A stretch of 58,559 bases of DNA, taken from contig JAPNVD010000025.1 in the NCBI GenBank assembly GCA_026627305.1, positions 1 to 58,559 of the forward strand, in the 5' to 3' direction. Under the pieces are notes generated by a model. It did not search any database. It saw only the letters and a program-made list of their open reading frames with translations, and was not told the DNA's origin. This stretch comes from Sulfolobaceae archaeon (lineage in GTDB: Archaea; Thermoproteota; Thermoprotei_A; Sulfolobales; Sulfolobaceae). The translations under genes and the position numbers were made by a program. Of the stretch, positions 19,064 to 28,874 are shown one piece after another (position 1 is the stretch's first letter; the number at the start of each line of letters is the position of its first letter).

Positions 19064-20056
19064 GTGGACTGGATAGATGAGTTGAATAAAATAACAGAAG
19101 TTAAAGATGGCATAAAAAGCGAGGATGTAAGGACAAAGGTAACGGTATTTCCTTCAACCTATGAGGAAGTGTCTGAAGTAGTGAAGTTTGCTGTAAGCAA
19201 GGGTTTGACAATATATACTTTTGGTAACAACAGTAACCACATAGGTGCAAAAGTCGATGCTGATATCGGTCTAGGTACGAAAAGGTTAAACAATGTCATC
19301 TTGATCTCTGAAGAGGACCTCTATGTTACGGCTCAAAGCGGTGTTGACTTCAAGGAACTTGCGGAAATGCTCAAGAAATATGGTCTCCAAATCCCCTTTA
19401 ATTATGAAGGCTCTTTGGGAGGTTTTGCCTCCACTAATTTACCTTCAATCTTCACCTGGTTTGGATACCCCAAGGATTGGCTATTAGGGGCTAAAATAGC
19501 TACTGGTTTAGGGGAGGTTATAAAGAGCGGTGGAACTACAACGAAGTTTTCTAGCGGTTATAAGATATGGAAAGTGCTCTCAGGTTCTCTAGGCTATTTA
19601 GGGATTTACCTAGAGCTAAACGTTAGGTTAATCCCCTACAATGATTATCACTTTGAGGAAGTCCAGGATTATGAAAGGGCATTTAAGGATAGGGCTCTAG
19701 GAGTTATTGGTATAAGGGGAGAAGGAGAGGGAAAAAAGAAGAGATATTATGCAGTATTGAGGGGAGAAGGAGAGAAAGTTGAAGTACCTCAACGTTTTGA
19801 TGCCTCTATAGTTACGGTTAGAGGTATGGAGATGGAGGTAATGGATGATGTTGCCGCTGAGACTTGTATAGCTTATTACGGAAATGGTTTAATAAGGTGT
19901 AATGGAGTTGATGTGGAAGGACTGAGAAAGAAGGGCTTCGTGGTTATAAAGGAGAGAAAATGTGACAATAACTGTTTTGGATATTACTATAACTCCCTAG
20001 AACTCTTGAAAAACAGTTTAGATCCTCATCGTGTCTTCTTCAATATATTTCGATAG
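19064..20056 (+). CDS. glcE: FAD-binding subunit of glycolate oxidase (GlcE-like)
   Basis: 330 residues with a PCMH FAD-binding domain. VFPSTYEEVSEVVKFAV, TIYTFGNNSNHIG and LGGFASTN follow the pattern of GlcE and lack the long C-terminal region of GlcD. GlcE is the smaller flavin subunit that, with GlcD and GlcF, makes glycolate oxidase. TTTTAAAAAG (19044-19053) is TATA-like and GTG 19064 is the first start in frame. It lies 57 nt ahead of malate synthase in the same direction, linking glyoxylate production to its use. The C-terminus (CDNNCFGYYYNSL) has two extra cysteines of unknown role. Confidence 0.85.
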   Translation: MDWIDELNKITEVKDGIKSEDVRTKVTVFPSTYEEVSEVVKFAVSKGLTIYTFGNNSNHIGAKVDADIGLGTKRLNNVILISEEDLYVTAQSGVDFKELAEMLKKYGLQIPFNYEGSLGGFASTNLPSIFTWFGYPKDWLLGAKIATGLGEVIKSGGTTTKFSSGYKIWKVLSGSLGYLGIYLELNVRLIPYNDYHFEEVQDYERAFKDRALGVIGIRGEGEGKKKRYYAVLRGEGEKVEVPQRFDASIVTVRGMEMEVMDDVAAETCIAYYGNGLIRCNGVDVEGLRKKGFVVIKERKCDNNCFGYYYNSLELLKNSLDPHRVFFNIFR

Positions 20057-20113
20057 GTATTCTATACACTTTCTCGAAACAAAGCTTAAAAACATAAGCA
20101 TGAAAATAAAATT

Positions 20114-22591
20114 ATGTCATCACGTTTAGTAATTAAAAAGGAGATTTACGAGAATTATAAGGACCTGTTTGGTGAGAAAGTAATAAACGGTAAAATCGTG
20201 AGCGTGGAGGGGCTTATAGAGGAGTTAACTAAGGAGTTTTCAGATGAGATAAGGAGGGTTATAGGAAAGAGGAGGAAGCTATTAGAATCTAAGGATCCTG
20301 TAGCTGTAAAAGGGGCTTTCCCCTCCTGGGATGAGGTATTTGAGGACGCTGATGGCAATAAATGGACGTTTAGGGAGATAGTTCAGGGCATGATAGATAA
20401 TTTCCTAGGAAGAGATTCGCCCTTTAGGTGGAGGTTAAACGATAAGGTACCCATTCCACCTGACGCACATCCTCTGAAAAATCCTGGTCTGGAGATAACG
20501 GGACCCTGGTACCCCCTAAGCAGGGCATATCATCAAGTGAACGCTGATGTAGCTGCAGCTATGGAGGATGAAGAAGATGCTTCACCTGCATGGTATATTC
20601 CCTATGCCTCTGGCAAAACTGTGGCTGATGTATGGGAGGGAAGAAAGAACGTAAAACTTTTCCTCTCTGGTAAGGCTCCTGATCCATACTACGAAAAAGG
20701 GAAGACGTATACTATTAAAAAGCCAAGGGATAAATGGCCTACTATATTCCACAGACTTCCAGGTTTACACTTAGTAGATTATGACATAACTCTTGATGGC
20801 AAACCAGTACCATCAATAATAGTCTCTGCAGTGATCTATACGTTGAACAATTACAACAGCTTAAAGGCTGCAGGTTCTGGGGTTTACTTCTATTTACCTA
20901 AAACACAGACACCTGAAGAGGCGTTGATAATAGAGAAGATATTGAGGAGGATAGAGGAGAAGTTAGGGTTACAGATAGGTACAATTAAATTAGCCATACT
21001 GTATGAGGAAGTTAACGCTGGAAGATATTTCCCAGTAATCCTATGGATATTCAGGGAAAGATTAGTCAAATCAAACAACGGTAGGTGGGATTATTTAGGT
21101 AGCTTCATTGAGATGTGGCTTCAGGAGAGGGTACTTCCTGACCCCCAAAACATCACAATGACTTCGCCAAACATGATGGCATACCAGAAGTATAACGCAC
21201 TGATGATGCTGATGGCTGGTGCTAAGAACGGGGAAGCTGACGCTGCACCAGTTGGAGGTATGGCGGCAGTTATGCTATACCCTCAGACAGACCCGTTCCA
21301 GAGGTATAGATATAACGCTAGGGCTTTGAGAAGCATAAAGTTAGATAAGCTCAGGGAGAGGTTAATAGGCTTAATATTTTTCGCTGAGGAAAAGGTTAAC
21401 GGTAAGGTTACACTTGACAATATTTTAACTGGGAAAGTTAAGGGAAGACTATACGATATGTTCAGGCAGAGCTGGGTGGCTACAAAAGAAGAGGCTTACG
21501 TCGAGGCTGGTAACAAGCCGTTAAGGGCGAGTTTAGAAGAACTACAAAGGATGATAAATGCCCCAGTTGAGTATATTACAGTTGAGAACGAAACTTTACC
21601 AACAGTAGACAGCGGTTTAACTCCTCAGGAGAGAGCCCTATTCGTGAAGTTAGGTCTAATTGATGAAAACGGTAAGATAACGCCGTGGGTGATTACCAAG
21701 GATATGATCGAAACCCCAGAAAAGCTGTTCAACAACCCTGAACTGTGGGGTGGTAAGGATCTTTGGCATGACCTGTACGATGTACCTGAGGGTGATATAA
21801 CCCCCGAACATGTACAACATGCCTTCTATATGGCTGCGAACTATGGTTTTCAACTGCTTAATGGGAATTTGGCTGCTGCAATAGATGATTATGAGTTGAA
21901 GCAGAGGTTTATGAACGATCTAGCTACTTATAGGATCTTCACCTCCTGGTTATGGAGTTTAATCAACAGGGATGCGGTAATAACTAAGGATGGGTATTTA
22001 AAGGCACCTAAGTTAACGAAAGATGGTGTAATACCAGCTGAAAACGCCATCAAGGTCAGTAAAGGTACTAAGGTTAAGGATATATTTGAGGATTTATGGA
22101 AACTGCACTTCCAGTGGACTTATGAATTCTATAAGGAACAAGATATGAGGGCTTCAAGGACCATAGTTGAGAAGTTTGGTAAAAAAGATGAATCGTTAGT
22201 GGAAGAGGTATATAAGGTGCTAACAAAGGCTTATAACGCTGGACCATTTAGGGAGATGTCAGCTAAGGAGGCTGCGGAAAGGATAGCTAAACTTCTCAAC
22301 GTCAATCCTGCTGAAGTCGAGGAAGAGATAATAAAACTAGCCCCTAGATTTGATAGGGCTATGGCTCCTGTGATAATGGAAATACTGATGAAGGAGATGT
22401 TATATCCTAAATATATAATGAACAGCGGAAAACTGCTCTTTGTGTTATCCCCACTAGACCCAGAGACTAGACTAAAGGTCATGGATAGTATATTCTCGTT
22501 TAGGGAAATGGTAGAGGATAAAGTCAAGAGAGGAGAGCTAGATAAGTTCGTACTAGAGCTTTACGATTACATATACGATAATTATCAGTGA
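20114..22591 (+). CDS. aceB: Malate synthase, long archaeal (Sulfolobales) form
   Basis: Condenses glyoxylate with acetyl-CoA to malate, completing glycolate use or the glyoxylate bypass. 825 residues, longer than bacterial malate synthase A (about 530) or G (about 720), as known for Sulfolobus. The conserved core includes ITGPWYPLSRAYHQVNADVA followed by AAMEDEEDASPAW, LGSFIEMWLQERVLPDPQN, NGEADAAPVGGMAAVM and EHVQHAFYMAANYG. The long C-terminal helical region is typical of this form. A TATA-like GCTTAAAAAC about 25 nt upstream makes ATG 20114 leaderless. Next to glcDEF and a lactate/glycolate permease, which fits the pathway. Confidence 0.93.
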   Translation: MSSRLVIKKEIYENYKDLFGEKVINGKIVSVEGLIEELTKEFSDEIRRVIGKRRKLLESKDPVAVKGAFPSWDEVFEDADGNKWTFREIVQGMIDNFLGRDSPFRWRLNDKVPIPPDAHPLKNPGLEITGPWYPLSRAYHQVNADVAAAMEDEEDASPAWYIPYASGKTVADVWEGRKNVKLFLSGKAPDPYYEKGKTYTIKKPRDKWPTIFHRLPGLHLVDYDITLDGKPVPSIIVSAVIYTLNNYNSLKAAGSGVYFYLPKTQTPEEALIIEKILRRIEEKLGLQIGTIKLAILYEEVNAGRYFPVILWIFRERLVKSNNGRWDYLGSFIEMWLQERVLPDPQNITMTSPNMMAYQKYNALMMLMAGAKNGEADAAPVGGMAAVMLYPQTDPFQRYRYNARALRSIKLDKLRERLIGLIFFAEEKVNGKVTLDNILTGKVKGRLYDMFRQSWVATKEEAYVEAGNKPLRASLEELQRMINAPVEYITVENETLPTVDSGLTPQERALFVKLGLIDENGKITPWVITKDMIETPEKLFNNPELWGGKDLWHDLYDVPEGDITPEHVQHAFYMAANYGFQLLNGNLAAAIDDYELKQRFMNDLATYRIFTSWLWSLINRDAVITKDGYLKAPKLTKDGVIPAENAIKVSKGTKVKDIFEDLWKLHFQWTYEFYKEQDMRASRTIVEKFGKKDESLVEEVYKVLTKAYNAGPFREMSAKEAAERIAKLLNVNPAEVEEEIIKLAPRFDRAMAPVIMEILMKEMLYPKYIMNSGKLLFVLSPLDPETRLKVMDSIFSFREMVEDKVKRGELDKFVLELYDYIYDNYQ

Positions 22592-22643
22592 TTTTTTGGA
22601 ATTAATAATTGTATACGATATTCAACTTCTTGACTTATATTTA

Positions 22644-22650
22644 TTTTTTT
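22644..22650 (+). terminator. T-rich stretch after malate synthase
   Basis: Seven consecutive T residues about 50 nt after the malate synthase stop, preceded by other short T runs (TTTTTT near 22593). Intrinsic termination at T runs is usual in Sulfolobales. The position also separates this gene from the permease promoter. Confidence 0.4.
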
Positions 22651-22801
22651 CTAAAATTGAATACATTCATGATTTTATGAATTGTTTATATATCTCACTC
22701 CATATATATTAAAAATTATTTAATCAGTGAGTAAATACGTTTAAAAAAATAATATCATTATGCTTAAAAGCAATGGAATATATTCTTTAGTAAGAATCAA
22801 T

Positions 22802-24391
22802 ATGTTTGTCCAACCTCTCAATCCCACTGGTAATGTTTTTTTAACTATTTTAGCTTCCCTAACTCCAATAATTGTATTATTGATATTATTAGCTGGATTA
22901 AGGCTATCTGCATGGTTAGCTTCACTCATTGGATCTATCATAACTATAATAGTAGCTATTACAATATGGAGAGCACCTCCAGTCCCAGTAATTAAAGCCT
23001 GGTTAATAGGAGCACTAGTGGGCACTTGGGCTATTTCATGGATAGTTTTCTGGGGCTTGACTATTTACAATACATTAGTGTTAACGGGAAAGTTCGATGC
23101 TTTTAAGGACTGGGTTATAAGGAACGCCACTAACGATGCTAGAATACAGGCAGTACTGCTAGCTTGGTCTTTTGGAGCTCTACTAGAAGGTCTTGTGGGT
23201 TTTGGTTATCCCTGGGCTTTCATATCCCCATTACTAATAGCACTAGGTTATGAAGACCTTAAAGCACTTCAGGTTTCAGCTCTAGCTAATAATGCACCAG
23301 TATCCTATGGCGCTCTTGGAACGCCAATAGTGATCCTCTCTGCGGTAACTGGATTACCCCTATTATTCGTTTCTTCATCTGTAGCTAAAATCGTAGCTGT
23401 TTTAGCATTATTACCCCCATGGATCTTGCTGTTCCTAGTTGATAGATGGAGAGGGATTAAGGATGCATGGCCTCTAGCCATTGTGGCTTCATTAGCTTAT
23501 ATTTTAGGCCAATTTCCTATAGCGAGCTATGTTGGACCTTATCTACCTGATATCAGCGGATCCCTAGTATCTTTTATAATCTTACTGCTGTTCCTTAGGG
23601 TATGGAGACCAAAGAGGATATTAGTCTTGAGACAGTTGGATGGAGGCGGGAGTGAAAAGAAGTATACGACTAAAGATGTGGTAATGGCGTGGATGGCATT
23701 CATTATATTAATTATAGTGGTAACGCTATGGACGGGTCCCTGGTCTCCACTAACTAAAGTCTCTGTGGCTTCTCTAGTACAACCCGCGTATTCTTCGTTA
23801 CTCCACAAGAAGGTTGCAGTTAGCTTTGATTTTAACCCGTTTGTGGCAGGAACATCAATAATGGTGTCATGGATAATAATATCTATAGTTCTAGGGGCTT
23901 CTCCAAAAATGATGGGAGAGGCTATAAAGAGATCTTTTAAACAGTACTGGGGAGGTATTTTAACCGGTGTATTCGTAGTGGGACTAGCTTATGTATTTAA
24001 CTTTAGTGGCATGGCTTACTCTTTAGCATGGAAGGCAAGCGATTTGGAAGCAGCGTTTATAATAGTATCACCGCTTTTTGGCTGGATAGGCTGTGCACTG
24101 TCTGGAAGTAATACATCATCTAATGCTCTATTCGGTGTCTTCCAGTTAACTACTGCAAAGCTTGCAGGCTTACCTATTGGACTTACACCAGCACTAAATT
24201 CAGTTGGTGCAGAGCTAGCTAAGCCTGTAGCCCCTCAAACAGCAAGTGCAGGAGTTTCAACAACAAAATATGTTAGAAAAGAAGGAGTGGTGATAAGGGC
24301 AAACCTCCCATGGGCAATAGGTATACTTATATACCTAATATTAATTGGAGTTATCTACGCGTTTTTAGCTCCAAGCCTGTTCATGCCTTAA
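22802..24391 (+). CDS. lctP: L-lactate/glycolate permease (LctP family)
   Basis: Membrane symporter of 529 residues with about 12-14 helices, importing lactate or glycolate. [16 protein letters not shown] at the start matches the family N-terminus (NPLG.....). [20 protein letters not shown] is the LctP signature; [20 protein letters not shown] and [19 protein letters not shown] are other conserved loops. The frame begins at ATG 22760, but ATG 22802 fits the family start better and lies downstream of a TATA-like TTTAAAAAAA (22740-22749). It follows malate synthase and presumably feeds the GlcDEF enzyme. Its stop overlaps the convergent panB stop by 4 nt. Confidence 0.9.
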   Translation: MFVQPLNPTGNVFLTILASLTPIIVLLILLAGLRLSAWLASLIGSIITIIVAITIWRAPPVPVIKAWLIGALVGTWAISWIVFWGLTIYNTLVLTGKFDAFKDWVIRNATNDARIQAVLLAWSFGALLEGLVGFGYPWAFISPLLIALGYEDLKALQVSALANNAPVSYGALGTPIVILSAVTGLPLLFVSSSVAKIVAVLALLPPWILLFLVDRWRGIKDAWPLAIVASLAYILGQFPIASYVGPYLPDISGSLVSFIILLLFLRVWRPKRILVLRQLDGGGSEKKYTTKDVVMAWMAFIILIIVVTLWTGPWSPLTKVSVASLVQPAYSSLLHKKVAVSFDFNPFVAGTSIMVSWIIISIVLGASPKMMGEAIKRSFKQYWGGILTGVFVVGLAYVFNFSGMAYSLAWKASDLEAAFIIVSPLFGWIGCALSGSNTSSNALFGVFQLTTAKLAGLPIGLTPALNSVGAELAKPVAPQTASAGVSTTKYVRKEGVVIRANLPWAIGILIYLILIGVIYAFLAPSLFMP

Positions 24392-25197
24392 GTTAACTCT
24401 TTTTTCTCTTTATAGTGTTGCTTCTCAGGGAACTTACCTTCCCTCACTTCATTAATATACTGCCTTATTGAATTGCCTATTATTTCCTTAAGGTTAACGT
24501 ATGTCTTTGCGAAGTATGGTTTGAAATCTGAGAGACCTAAGATATCATGAATTACCAGTATTTGACCATCACAATAAGGTCCTGAACCTATACAAATAGT
24601 TGGCACAGAAACCTTTTCAGTTATCCTCTTAGCTATATCTGCATATGTGTTCTCAATAACTATTGAGAAAACTCCTGAGTTTTCAAGCTCTTCTGCATCT
24701 CTTACTAGTTGTTCTTCCTCTTCCTTACTCTTTCCCATAACCCTATAGCCTCCAAGTTTCAGGTATCTCTGAGGAGTTAAGCCTATATGTCCCATAACAG
24801 GGATCCCAGCCTTTACAATAGCCTTTACAACATCTTTTACTTCTTCTCCACCCTCAATCTTAACCGCCTCTCCTCCAGCCCTTATTAACCTTCCAGCATT
24901 CCTTACAGCTTCCTTAATATCCACCTCATAGCTAAGGAAGGGCATATCTACAACAACTAATTGGGGAGGGTTTGCCCTAGCTACGGCTTGAGCATGTATG
25001 ATCATTTCGTTCATACTGACATATACTGTTGACGGATATCCTAAAGCAACCATTCCCAGCGAGTCACCTACTAGTATTCCATCAAGCTCAGTTTCTGAGA
25101 CGATCTTCGCTGTAGGGTAATCATACGCAGTGAGCATGGTTATCTTCTCTTTCCCCTTCTTTTTCACGAAGTCCCTTATTGTTACCTTTTTCATCAT
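24388..25197 (-). CDS. panB: 3-methyl-2-oxobutanoate hydroxymethyltransferase
   Basis: First step of pantothenate/CoA synthesis: transfers hydroxymethyl from methylene-tetrahydropterin to 2-oxoisovalerate to make ketopantoate. [44 protein letters not shown] and [11 protein letters not shown] are hallmark PanB segments, including the metal-binding Asp residues and the catalytic Glu in [10 protein letters not shown]. 269 residues is normal. ATG 25197 and ATG 25194 are adjacent starts. No other pantothenate genes are nearby. Confidence 0.95.
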   Translation of the reverse strand: MMKKVTIRDFVKKKGKEKITMLTAYDYPTAKIVSETELDGILVGDSLGMVALGYPSTVYVSMNEMIIHAQAVARANPPQLVVVDMPFLSYEVDIKEAVRNAGRLIRAGGEAVKIEGGEEVKDVVKAIVKAGIPVMGHIGLTPQRYLKLGGYRVMGKSKEEEEQLVRDAEELENSGVFSIVIENTYADIAKRITEKVSVPTICIGSGPYCDGQILVIHDILGLSDFKPYFAKTYVNLKEIIGNSIRQYINEVREGKFPEKQHYKEKKELT

Positions 25198-25478
25198 GCA
25201 ATACTTCAGTTTTCTTATTTTTAACTTTAGCGTAGAAAGTTCACACTAACTCACTGAAGCATCTATAAAATAGACAAGTAATAGGTCACTACATGCAATA
25301 GGTTAGTAGGAATAGAGAAGGAAGAGGGTGAGAGAAAGGTATTATCTTTAATATTTTTATGAGAAGCAATCCTAGATCATAAAATTTTAATCTGTTAAGA
25401 TTATTTCAATTTGTATAACGATATAACCCTTTACCCTTTTAGAAAACTTTTTAAAATCTATACTAAACATACTCAATT

Positions 25479-25838
25479 GTGGACAAATACCTTATTGGTC
25501 TGCTAGGAGAGGCAGCCGCTTCTGGTCTCGCAAAAGGTTATTCCTTCAGATATCCTATATTTAAAGAAGCGTATGAAAACGAAAGAAAACATTGGAATTA
25601 TTTTAAGAGGTTTAGAGACTCCTTCCTAGAAAAACCTTTCTATTATGCGTTCTTGCTGTTGGGTTTCTTGACTTCAATCTTAGGTCTTAGGGCAGTAAAA
25701 AAGTTGAACGAAATTGTGGAGAAAGGTGCCATAGATTTTTATAGAAAGAATTTTGACGTTGAGAACGATCCAGAAATCCATGAGATATTGAACGATGAGA
25801 TTAGACACTTAGAGTTATCCAAACCTTCAAATTCATAA
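25479..25838 (+). CDS. Compact COQ7/ferritin-like diiron protein
   Basis: 119 residues, nearly all helical, with four helices placing carboxylate/His ligands in the COQ7 order: Glu11 in helix 1, Glu35-x-x-His38 (ENERKHWNYF) in helix 2, Glu78 or Glu81 in helix 3, and Glu107-x-x-His110 (NDEIRHLE) in helix 4. Helix 2-3 includes a hydrophobic stretch (YYAFLLLGFLTSILGL) that could touch the membrane. COQ7 hydroxylates quinone precursors; here the substrate is unknown and oxygen-dependent hydroxylation, oxidase or metal-handling roles are all possible. GTG 25479 lies about 25 nt after TATA-like TTTTTAAAA, so the start is good. Monocistronic. Confidence 0.65.
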   Translation: MDKYLIGLLGEAAASGLAKGYSFRYPIFKEAYENERKHWNYFKRFRDSFLEKPFYYAFLLLGFLTSILGLRAVKKLNEIVEKGAIDFYRKNFDVENDPEIHEILNDEIRHLELSKPSNS

Positions 25839-25868
25839 CCTCGTTTTCCTAACGTTTAGGGTTAATAC

Positions 25869-26609
25869 TCAAAGAAGAGAAAGGTATTTCTCAATAAGCT
25901 TTCCTACTTCAGATAACTCGTTTTCTTCCTTCACCTTGGAGAAATCTCTGAATTCTTCCTTATAAGGTATTAAAATAACATCTCCTCCTGGCAAGTCTCC
26001 TTTAATTTTATTAACTAACGATTGAACCTCTTCCCTTACCTCTGGAAACACCATGTTTACTACGAAGGCTATAGGTCTCGCATTTATCGCTCTTATAGTC
26101 CTTTTATAATATTCCACATTGTTAATAATGTCCTCCTTCAAAGCATCTGTAACACCAACACCACCTATAGTATATTCTGGGAAATGCTGAACGAAGAGAT
26201 TAAACTCGTCATATGCTAATGGGTTATTAGTGTCAAAAACTAAACCATAGTCTACTATTATCACGTCATAGTTCTTAGATACCACATCTAGGTAAGCTTC
26301 AACACATTTCCTCTTGTTTGAATATGCTAATCTATGCAATTCCATCTCCTTTAATGGATCGCTAAACATTTTAAACAATATGAGATTCTCGTTTACCTTA
26401 TACTCATATTCCTCCCTTTCTAGGTTCTCTATAACAGCTGCGTGAAATCCTCTCCCTGAAAAGCCTAAGACGTTAGAAGCGAAGCTTAACAAATCTTTAT
26501 CAATATATAATACCCTATACCTCCTCGATAAATAAAAGGCAGAAGCTAAAGCAATAGTGGTTTTACCAACACCGCCCTTAACTCCTATTACTTTTAATCG
26601 CAGTTTCAT
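25869..26609 (-). CDS. MinD/ParA-family P-loop ATPase
   Basis: 246 residues. The deviant Walker A VKGGVGKTTIA at residues 9-19 has the signature lysine. LYIDKDLLSFAS is the switch I region with the conserved Asp, and YDVIIVDYGLVFD fills the Walker B/switch II position. Such ATPases position proteins or DNA, or insert metal clusters (Mrp/NBP35), but the C-terminal CxxC of Mrp is absent. No ParB or partner gene is adjacent, so the cargo is unknown. ATG 26609 starts MKLRLKVIG. Confidence 0.83.
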   Translation of the reverse strand: MKLRLKVIGVKGGVGKTTIALASAFYLSRRYRVLYIDKDLLSFASNVLGFSGRGFHAAVIENLEREEYEYKVNENLILFKMFSDPLKEMELHRLAYSNKRKCVEAYLDVVSKNYDVIIVDYGLVFDTNNPLAYDEFNLFVQHFPEYTIGGVGVTDALKEDIINNVEYYKRTIRAINARPIAFVVNMVFPEVREEVQSLVNKIKGDLPGGDVILIPYKEEFRDFSKVKEENELSEVGKLIEKYLSLL

Positions 26610-26730
26610 GCCATTACGATTAACACATTCTCAAATAAAAATTTAACTTGAATTTTTAATACATGTTATAGATTACATAATTAGCTGGGCTGATAGACAG
26701 AAAAACCATTTAATCGTATCAGAACAACAA

Positions 26731-28242
26731 TCATATGACATTAGTATTATATTTGCCCTCAACACTACTCTTCCCGAAGACTTTCTCAGCTATTTCTCCT
26801 TCTATTTTAACCTTTAATGAATGTCCTGGGCTCTTTCCTGCAGTCAGCTTTATCATCTTTAATCTGCCCTCCCTAATTATCTCAAGTGTTACACTATCCC
26901 TTACCTCTAGACTTCTATTTACACCATCAACCGCAACTATTTGATCCTCTGGCATCAAACCTGCGATATCAGCTGGAGAACCGTCTTCAATGAACTTCAC
27001 TGTGTTTCCCTCTATTATCAACCCATAATAAGGCTTCCCCTCATCTGTAACCTCAATCCCCAGATCGTCCTTTATAGCCTTAAATATCTCATAAGAGGGT
27101 TTATAGGCTAGATCTAGCTCATGGAATCCTAGGGATTTGGCGATTTTATCTAAATCTTCAAACGTGTACTCCTTTATGTTCCTCAATGAACTGAAAACAT
27201 CATCTATTCTCCTCCCATGCCTTATAAGCTTGCTGTCAAGGTAGAAAGCTAAGGCTAAGCCACCTTCGTAGTATGAAACTGAGGAGTTTAAGAAGTTCTC
27301 ATCTCGTTTATAAAGTTTTATCCATGCTATCCTAGAAGCCTCAGCAAGGCTTGTCCTCTTAGCGCCTGGAAACGTTAAGTCATGTAATGCACTCAATACC
27401 GTTTTTAGACCCTCCTCTGGCTTAATCAGCTTCGCCCTAAGCGTTATGAGTAACGCCATATAATCTGTAAAGCCCTCTGCAAACCATAGGAGATCAGTGT
27501 AGACCTCATTCTCATAGTTGTGCTTGAGATCCTTAGGGACTAGCTCTTTAACGTTTAGCCTATGGAAATACTCATGAGCGAAAAGGGTAGCCAAGTCCTT
27601 CCTGCTCCAATTAACTACAATAGCTGAGGAGTACCTATGCTCAATACCACCGAAGTTCTTATCCGATCTCCTGAAGTGGAATATGTATTTCCTATCTTTA
27701 GGAGGTTGAATTATCTTATCAGCCTCTTCTACAATCTTCTTCAGCATCTCTACGTCTATATCATCAATTGTCGATATTGAATGCGTTTCATCTATTTGTA
27801 TTTCCCTTAGGAAAGGTGAGGCTTCAATTGGCGAATCTGCGAACTCGTGGTAGTTATCAGCACAGTAAACCTCACCTCTCTGCGGGTCTTCTACTCTCCT
27901 CAGAGAGGTCATAATCCTCCATTGAGTATCGATCTTAACGCAATACTCTTCATAGACATCCATAAATGGGAACACTGCAGGAGGGTTTATGAAAAGGTAA
28001 TCATTAGTTGATATAGCTTCCCTTTGATCCTTACTTGCGGTGTAAATCAAGTATCTAAACCTTTTCTTAACTCGAAATTTATTCTTCGTTAATCTCTCCC
28101 CATCTATTTCAACTATGTGTCTTTCCAAATCCCTAATAACGTACGAGCCAGGAACATAGGTTGGAAAAGTTATTATCCCCTCGCTCCTTCCCTCAGCGAA
28201 GATTTCTAAATACCTGTTCTTTGGCTTAACAAGAAAGAACAT
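26731..28242 (-). CDS. M61-family glycyl aminopeptidase with PDZ domain
   Basis: Zinc aminopeptidase of about 503 residues. GGIEHRYSS precedes the zinc motif HEYFH (223-227 in this numbering), and LLWFAEGFTDY has the third ligand Glu (about 256). All three are M61 hallmarks. The C-terminal 100 residues are a PDZ domain (KFIEDGSPADIAGLMPEDQI). The frame is open to 28302, inside the upstream gene, but ATG 28242 (MFFLVKPKNRYLEIF) gives the family N-terminal beta domain without an odd leader. No signal peptide, so probably cytosolic peptide degradation. It sits 37 nt after the DUF3211 gene and is probably co-transcribed with it. Confidence 0.88.
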   Translation of the reverse strand: MFFLVKPKNRYLEIFAEGRSEGIITFPTYVPGSYVIRDLERHIVEIDGERLTKNKFRVKKRFRYLIYTASKDQREAISTNDYLFINPPAVFPFMDVYEEYCVKIDTQWRIMTSLRRVEDPQRGEVYCADNYHEFADSPIEASPFLREIQIDETHSISTIDDIDVEMLKKIVEEADKIIQPPKDRKYIFHFRRSDKNFGGIEHRYSSAIVVNWSRKDLATLFAHEYFHRLNVKELVPKDLKHNYENEVYTDLLWFAEGFTDYMALLITLRAKLIKPEEGLKTVLSALHDLTFPGAKRTSLAEASRIAWIKLYKRDENFLNSSVSYYEGGLALAFYLDSKLIRHGRRIDDVFSSLRNIKEYTFEDLDKIAKSLGFHELDLAYKPSYEIFKAIKDDLGIEVTDEGKPYYGLIIEGNTVKFIEDGSPADIAGLMPEDQIVAVDGVNRSLEVRDSVTLEIIREGRLKMIKLTAGKSPGHSLKVKIEGEIAEKVFGKSSVEGKYNTNVI

Positions 28243-28279
28243 CGCTAACAAAAATAAAAATTGATTTTGAGATAAAAGG

Positions 28280-28684
28280 TTAATGCTTAATGTACTCGCC
28301 AATATGTTCCTCTAGATCTTTAACGAAATGCGAAAACCATCTATCCATAAAGAATATACCCGAAACCCTCTCCATCCAACCTTCGTATTCAAACCTGATG
28401 TTAACTGTTGGCTCGTTGATGATAATAGTTAGCTTTCCAACTCCCTGTTTTCCACCTGCGTTTAATAGCATAGAGTAAACTATCTCATTCTCAGAAATTA
28501 AGACTGAACCTTGTATATAAAATCTCATACCTAAGAATCTTCCATCTGCTTCATATGATAAAGCCTTAGTTTTAACAGCCTTTATTGGAGGAAAGAGCCT
28601 AGGAAGTAAAAATGAGGGGTCTGAGAATAAATGAAGAAGGGTATTGCGACCATAAGAAGTTTTAAACTGTGTTGTCCTAATCAT
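28280..28684 (-). CDS. DUF3211-like START/SRPBCC-fold protein
   Basis: 134 residues. The alternating beta pattern FLGMRFYIQGSVLISENE and KLTIIINEPTVNIRFEYEGW, ending in a long C-terminal helix (FSHFVKDLEEHIGEYIK), fits the helix-grip fold. The sequence type matches DUF3211, a Sulfolobales family with known structure but no assigned function. Such folds enclose hydrophobic ligands. It is the first gene ahead of the M61 aminopeptidase. ATG 28684 follows an AT-rich promoter region (28690-28720). The family call is from memory of the pattern. Confidence 0.68.
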   Translation of the reverse strand: MIRTTQFKTSYGRNTLLHLFSDPSFLLPRLFPPIKAVKTKALSYEADGRFLGMRFYIQGSVLISENEIVYSMLLNAGGKQGVGKLTIIINEPTVNIRFEYEGWMERVSGIFFMDRWFSHFVKDLEEHIGEYIKH

Positions 28685-28874
28685 TTCAAAATATACTATT
28701 TCAAGTTATAATATAAAAATTTAACTATTATGATAATATGGTTTAATATGAGAAATAAAGTTAGGCAAGGATCTCTACTAAATTCCAGCTAATCGAGTTT
28801 AGTTTCCTACCGAGCTAAACACCACAGGTCATAAGTATAGCTAACGTTTTTAGGATTTCCCAATACCTTAACTT

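Noticed and set aside
22760-22801. 14-codon N-terminal extension of the permease
   Set aside because: The family N-terminus matches from ATG 22802, and the extension lies just after the TATA-like sequence.
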